Positions 61,275-64,000 of a stretch of 64,000 bases of DNA are shown here, one piece after another. Made by a program: the position numbers and the translations under genes. The DNA is from Neospora caninum Liverpool (Eukaryota > Apicomplexa > Conoidasida > Eucoccidiorida > Sarcocystidae), in NCBI RefSeq assembly GCF_000208865.1, contig NC_018394.1, forward strand, positions 4,715,797 through 4,779,796, in the 5' to 3' direction. Under the pieces are notes generated by a model. The model searched no databases, was not told where the DNA came from, and saw nothing but the letters and a program-made list of their open reading frames with translations. Position 1 is the first letter of the stretch; every line of letters begins with the position of its first letter.

Positions 61275-63556
61275 CCCGCCGGCAGGAGTGTCGCGGGAAC
61301 AGAGCGGACAGGTACAAAACATGCGCAAACTTCGATGCGGCTGGTTTCCTCTCCCCTAGATTGGCGAGACCGCTGTTTTGGGTTCATTGCCTGGCATGCG
61401 AATCGTGTACACACATTTCGGAGTCGTTGCATATGTATCGCCATACAGAGCGAGATCGATATCAGCGAAGAAAGTGCCCAGCTGAAGGCCGTGTGCCGAC
61501 GGTGGTGGCCGTGAACCGATACGCGCTACGACGCCAACAGACTGCGACGCCCGTCGAAATGTTTGGTCGGGCCTGGCGCGTCCTGAGTTCGTCCTCTGCC
61601 TAGCGCTGCAGAAACAAAAACTGGCTCAGAAGCTCTTTGCCGGTCGCTTGTGGCCACGAGTCTTTCGTCACCATTCGCGCGGCGATGACGACCCCCCGAA
61701 ACACCACCCCGACCTCTCTCCGATTGTCGAGGGTTTACACCGCTCTGTACTCCATGCCTCCCCGGTTGCATCTCTGCGGCGGTTTCGTAGAGAAAACGAG
61801 AGAGTCGTAGAAGGCTGCTGATACTAGATAGGTAACGCTGCTCTCTGCTACGGGGGCCGGCGCCACAGCGTAGTGGTACTGACTTCTGAAAGGTCCGCAC
61901 TCACACAGGAGATTCGTCGCGGAAGAGACACACACGACGCCCGTATATGGAGCCTCGCCTAGGGATCGTTTCTCAGTCTGTTGACTTCGAATTGGGCGCG
62001 CCTGCTCTATCAGAAACTTCATTGCGTGCAAATGCCGTTCTGGTTACACGCGTTTGGTGCCGGGGATATTTACACACCGTACATAAAGCCATCGTTTCGC
62101 ATTCCATGGGGGCGGAGCGAGGCGCCGCAGCTAAGAGCCGCGAGCAACAGGAAAAACCCGCGGTACTCTGTGACCCGCACTGCAGGTGTATGTATGTGCA
62201 CCAACGGGTAATCTGGGGGCATGGAGCAGAGCCGCAGACTGCCTTGCAAAGGCATCTTTCCCCCACTGGAGACACACCAAGACAAACTTGGGACGCCACA
62301 TGATGACACAGTGAACCCACGCTGGTGAAACGTCCGGTTCTCCGGGCGGTCTCCCCCGTCGGGCGTGCGGCCGAAGGGAGGTCTCCTTGCAGCATTGCTT
62401 GAATTTGTGCGTACCCGAGCCTGTCGTGTCGCCAGACTACATTTCCAGTCCTAGGTTGTTGACGAATCAATATTCGTGTATTTAAAGCTCAAATTTCTGA
62501 CAATAGACCTAGATTGATAAGGGATGGGCGCCTCCTTGATCCGGCCGCGTTTCTTTCGTTCCGCGCAGTGGACCGCGTGCCGGCGCTCGATCTCAACCCT
62601 GCGGCGTTGGGTTTCCTACGGGAAGCCTTCTGTACCCCCGCGGCCAGCCTTTTCTTCTGAAGATGCTCCACGCGCCGCTTCGCCTCTATGATCCTCTGCA
62701 AACGGACGCTCATCCTCACTAAAGCCCGCAACTGTTCTGCGTGAGACGGACAGACAATCGAGTGCAAACTGCAAACATAGGGACGCCCGTCCCCGTGCAC
62801 CTCGACAGGTTCTCGGGCGAATCCAACATGTCAGCTTTGATGAATCGTTTTCTCCTCTGCTGTGTGCAATGCCGGGAAAAAACGTGTCCTCTAGAAACCC
62901 CTGCCTTTTTCTCACACTAGCGACCTGGATGCTCATTGCTGAGACTCTGCGCGCGGAGCGTTCGCGCGGCGTCACGGACAACTGACGTCACGGAAAACTT
63001 GCGTGCCTCTTCCCGTATCTCCTTCGCAGCGAAATCCGCTTTTCTCCACATTCGCCCCAAGCCCGCCAGCTACCCCACGGCGAGAAGGGAGGAGTGTTTC
63101 AAAGAAACAAGCACCCTGGCCGAAAGCCCCGGCATAATGATCACATGCACCGCTGACACAGGTTGCGGCAATCGCGCGTAGGTCCGCTGTATTCAGGAAC
63201 CGTGAACAAAAACGTGCCAACCTTCTGTGACGCCTGCCGGCGCACGACGTTTTGACTGCAGCCTCCCAGATTCTTCTCCACGAAAGTGTGCGCCCCTCGA
63301 TGGTGACACACTCTATCCCTGAGGAGGCAAAACTAGACGCACATTTGATGCGAAAGCGTAACGGCAGTTTCTTTGCTTCTCACTTCCTCCCCAGAAGAGG
63401 TGCCTATGGCGTGTGTGGTGCGCTGTAACCCTTCCTGGATTCCCCTCTCGCTGACATATCCCGCCACGTTGAGGGTGGTCATCGCTTGCCGACATGCTAC
63501 TGCCGACAAGCGGGGGTACATTCGCGTTCTGTTGGGTTCACCGCGTTTCACGGCAC
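61275..63556. other. Region between DENR and the kinase
   Basis: Convergent 3' flanks of DENR (+) and the kinase (-). It contains the mitochondrial cob insertion at 62433-62524. Arg-rich helical frames on the minus strand at 62525-63220 could be chance or exons of an unresolved gene. Confidence 0.5.
62433..62524 (-). pseudogene. cob: Nuclear insertion of mitochondrial cob (NUMT)
   Basis: Read from 62524 on the minus strand, the sequence gives SLINLGLLSEI, a TGA stop where the mitochondrial protein has Arg, then ALNTR, Ile in place of Met, and LIRQQ. From memory these 23 codons (to 62456) match the C-terminal part of T. gondii apocytochrome b, with two changes. Weaker similarity (T-x-NVV) continues to about 62433. 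The fragment is AT-rich compared with its surroundings and has no start codon. It is a decayed NUMT, not a gene. Confidence 0.75.
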
Positions 63557-64000
63557 CTACGCGAACTTCCGGTACGACTGTAAGTCGCCCGGGAATGGGA
63601 CGCCTTGCTTCTTATCTTCGAGCGTGGAAAAGTCGATTCCTCTGAAATACTCCGACTCCATCACCTGCTTCATCGTGTAGCGGTCGGCAGGGTTTGGAGC
63701 CAGCATTTTCCTGACCAGCGCGCTTAGTCGGCGGGCATCCGGAATGTCGTTCTTGAACACCTGATAAAACGTTCGGAAGCAGACTCCGAGAGCGTACACA
63801 TCCGTCTTCTCGGTGAATAGCAGCCAGTCATCTTTCAAGTTTATCTCGGGAGCGAGGAAACCGTTGGTGTAAACGATGAAGTCGACGGCGGAATCTAGCC
63901 ACATCGTTTTGTCTGCAGCGCCCTCGAAATCCGCGAGGACGACGTGTCCGGTGAAGTCCACAAAGTAGTTCCCGAGTTTAATGTCGCGGTGAACAAAGCC
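63557..64000 (-). CDS. Rhoptry (ROP/WNG-like) protein kinase, C-terminal part
   Basis: Partial: the minus-strand frame runs off the window at 64000 and ends with TAG at 63557-63559, giving 147 residues of the C-lobe. Seen: catalytic loop VHRDIKLGNYF with Asp, Lys and Asn intact, metal-binding segment VLADFEGA with DFE instead of DFG, GFLAPE as the APE motif, and TEKTDVYALGVCF with the structural Asp of the F helix. The C-lobe ends with MLAPNPADRYTMKQVM, close to the family consensus. The arrangement resembles coccidian rhoptry kinases, including the WNG group (ROP33/34/35), whose substrate-binding lobe lacks the glycine loop; that lobe lies outside the window, so subgroup is inference. Catalytic residues suggest activity rather than a pseudokinase. 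Confidence 0.75.
   Translation of the reverse strand, partial: GFVHRDIKLGNYFVDFTGHVVLADFEGAADKTMWLDSAVDFIVYTNGFLAPEINLKDDWLLFTEKTDVYALGVCFRTFYQVFKNDIPDARRLSALVRKMLAPNPADRYTMKQVMESEYFRGIDFSTLEDKKQGVPFPGDLQSYRKFA

Noticed and set aside
62536..62981. Arg/Glu-rich helical frames on the minus strand considered as an HSA or similar domain
   Set aside because: Frames change without good splice sites, and no domain consensus could be matched.

Overview
The window is nuclear DNA of a tissue-cyst coccidian (Apicomplexa), most likely Toxoplasma gondii or a very close relative such as Hammondia or Neospora. Evidence: intermediate base composition, intron-rich genes with GTRAG/GTACG donors and pyrimidine-CAG acceptors, long Ser/Pro/Gln low-complexity stretches in conserved proteins, AT and poly-G microsatellites, a short nuclear insertion of mitochondrial cob, and a rhoptry-type protein kinase at the right edge. 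No bacterial operon, insertion sequence or CRISPR is present. All exon structures were worked out by hand from homology, splice dinucleotides and reading phase; every multi-exon model given here closes in phase.

Layout, left to right. 61-3863 (+): NOT2 subunit of the CCR4-NOT deadenylase, six exons. 6539-6611 (-): tRNA-Met(CAT). 9445-13153 (+): three-finger CCCH zinc-finger protein, three exons. 15621-22021 (-): sugar-porter family transporter, ten exons. 22022-27002: largely unassigned, with one weak coding candidate. 27003-28598 (-): ATP23-type mitochondrial metalloprotease. 29801-31516 (+): intronless gene resembling an uncharacterised fungal family. 33492-34076 (+): nascent polypeptide-associated complex beta subunit. 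34077-39089: long gene-poor stretch. 39090-49484 (+): large membrane cyclic-nucleotide phosphodiesterase, twelve exons. 51865-55538 (-): AGFG/HRB-like ArfGAP with NPF motifs, five exons. 58124-61274 (+): DENR translation re-initiation factor, five exons. 62433-62524 (-): mitochondrial cob fragment. 63557 to the window end (-): C-terminal half of a ROP/WNG-like kinase.

The genes do not form one pathway. Themes are mRNA fate (NOT2, CCCH protein), translation and nascent-chain handling (NAC beta, DENR, tRNA-Met), membrane transport and signalling (sugar transporter, phosphodiesterase, ArfGAP, rhoptry-like kinase) and mitochondrial quality control (ATP23). ATP23 and the 29.8 kb gene are divergent, as are AGFG and DENR; the phosphodiesterase and AGFG genes converge. 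Transcription starts, UTRs and poly(A) sites cannot be placed from sequence alone, so the gaps between coding regions probably contain long UTRs.

The most noteworthy items are the fungal-family-like intronless gene, the AGFG-like ArfGAP with EH-domain-binding NPF motifs, the phosphodiesterase with an approximately 920-residue leader, the insert-bearing ATP23, the kinase with DFE in place of DFG, and the cob insertion. I found no convincing wholly new multi-gene system.
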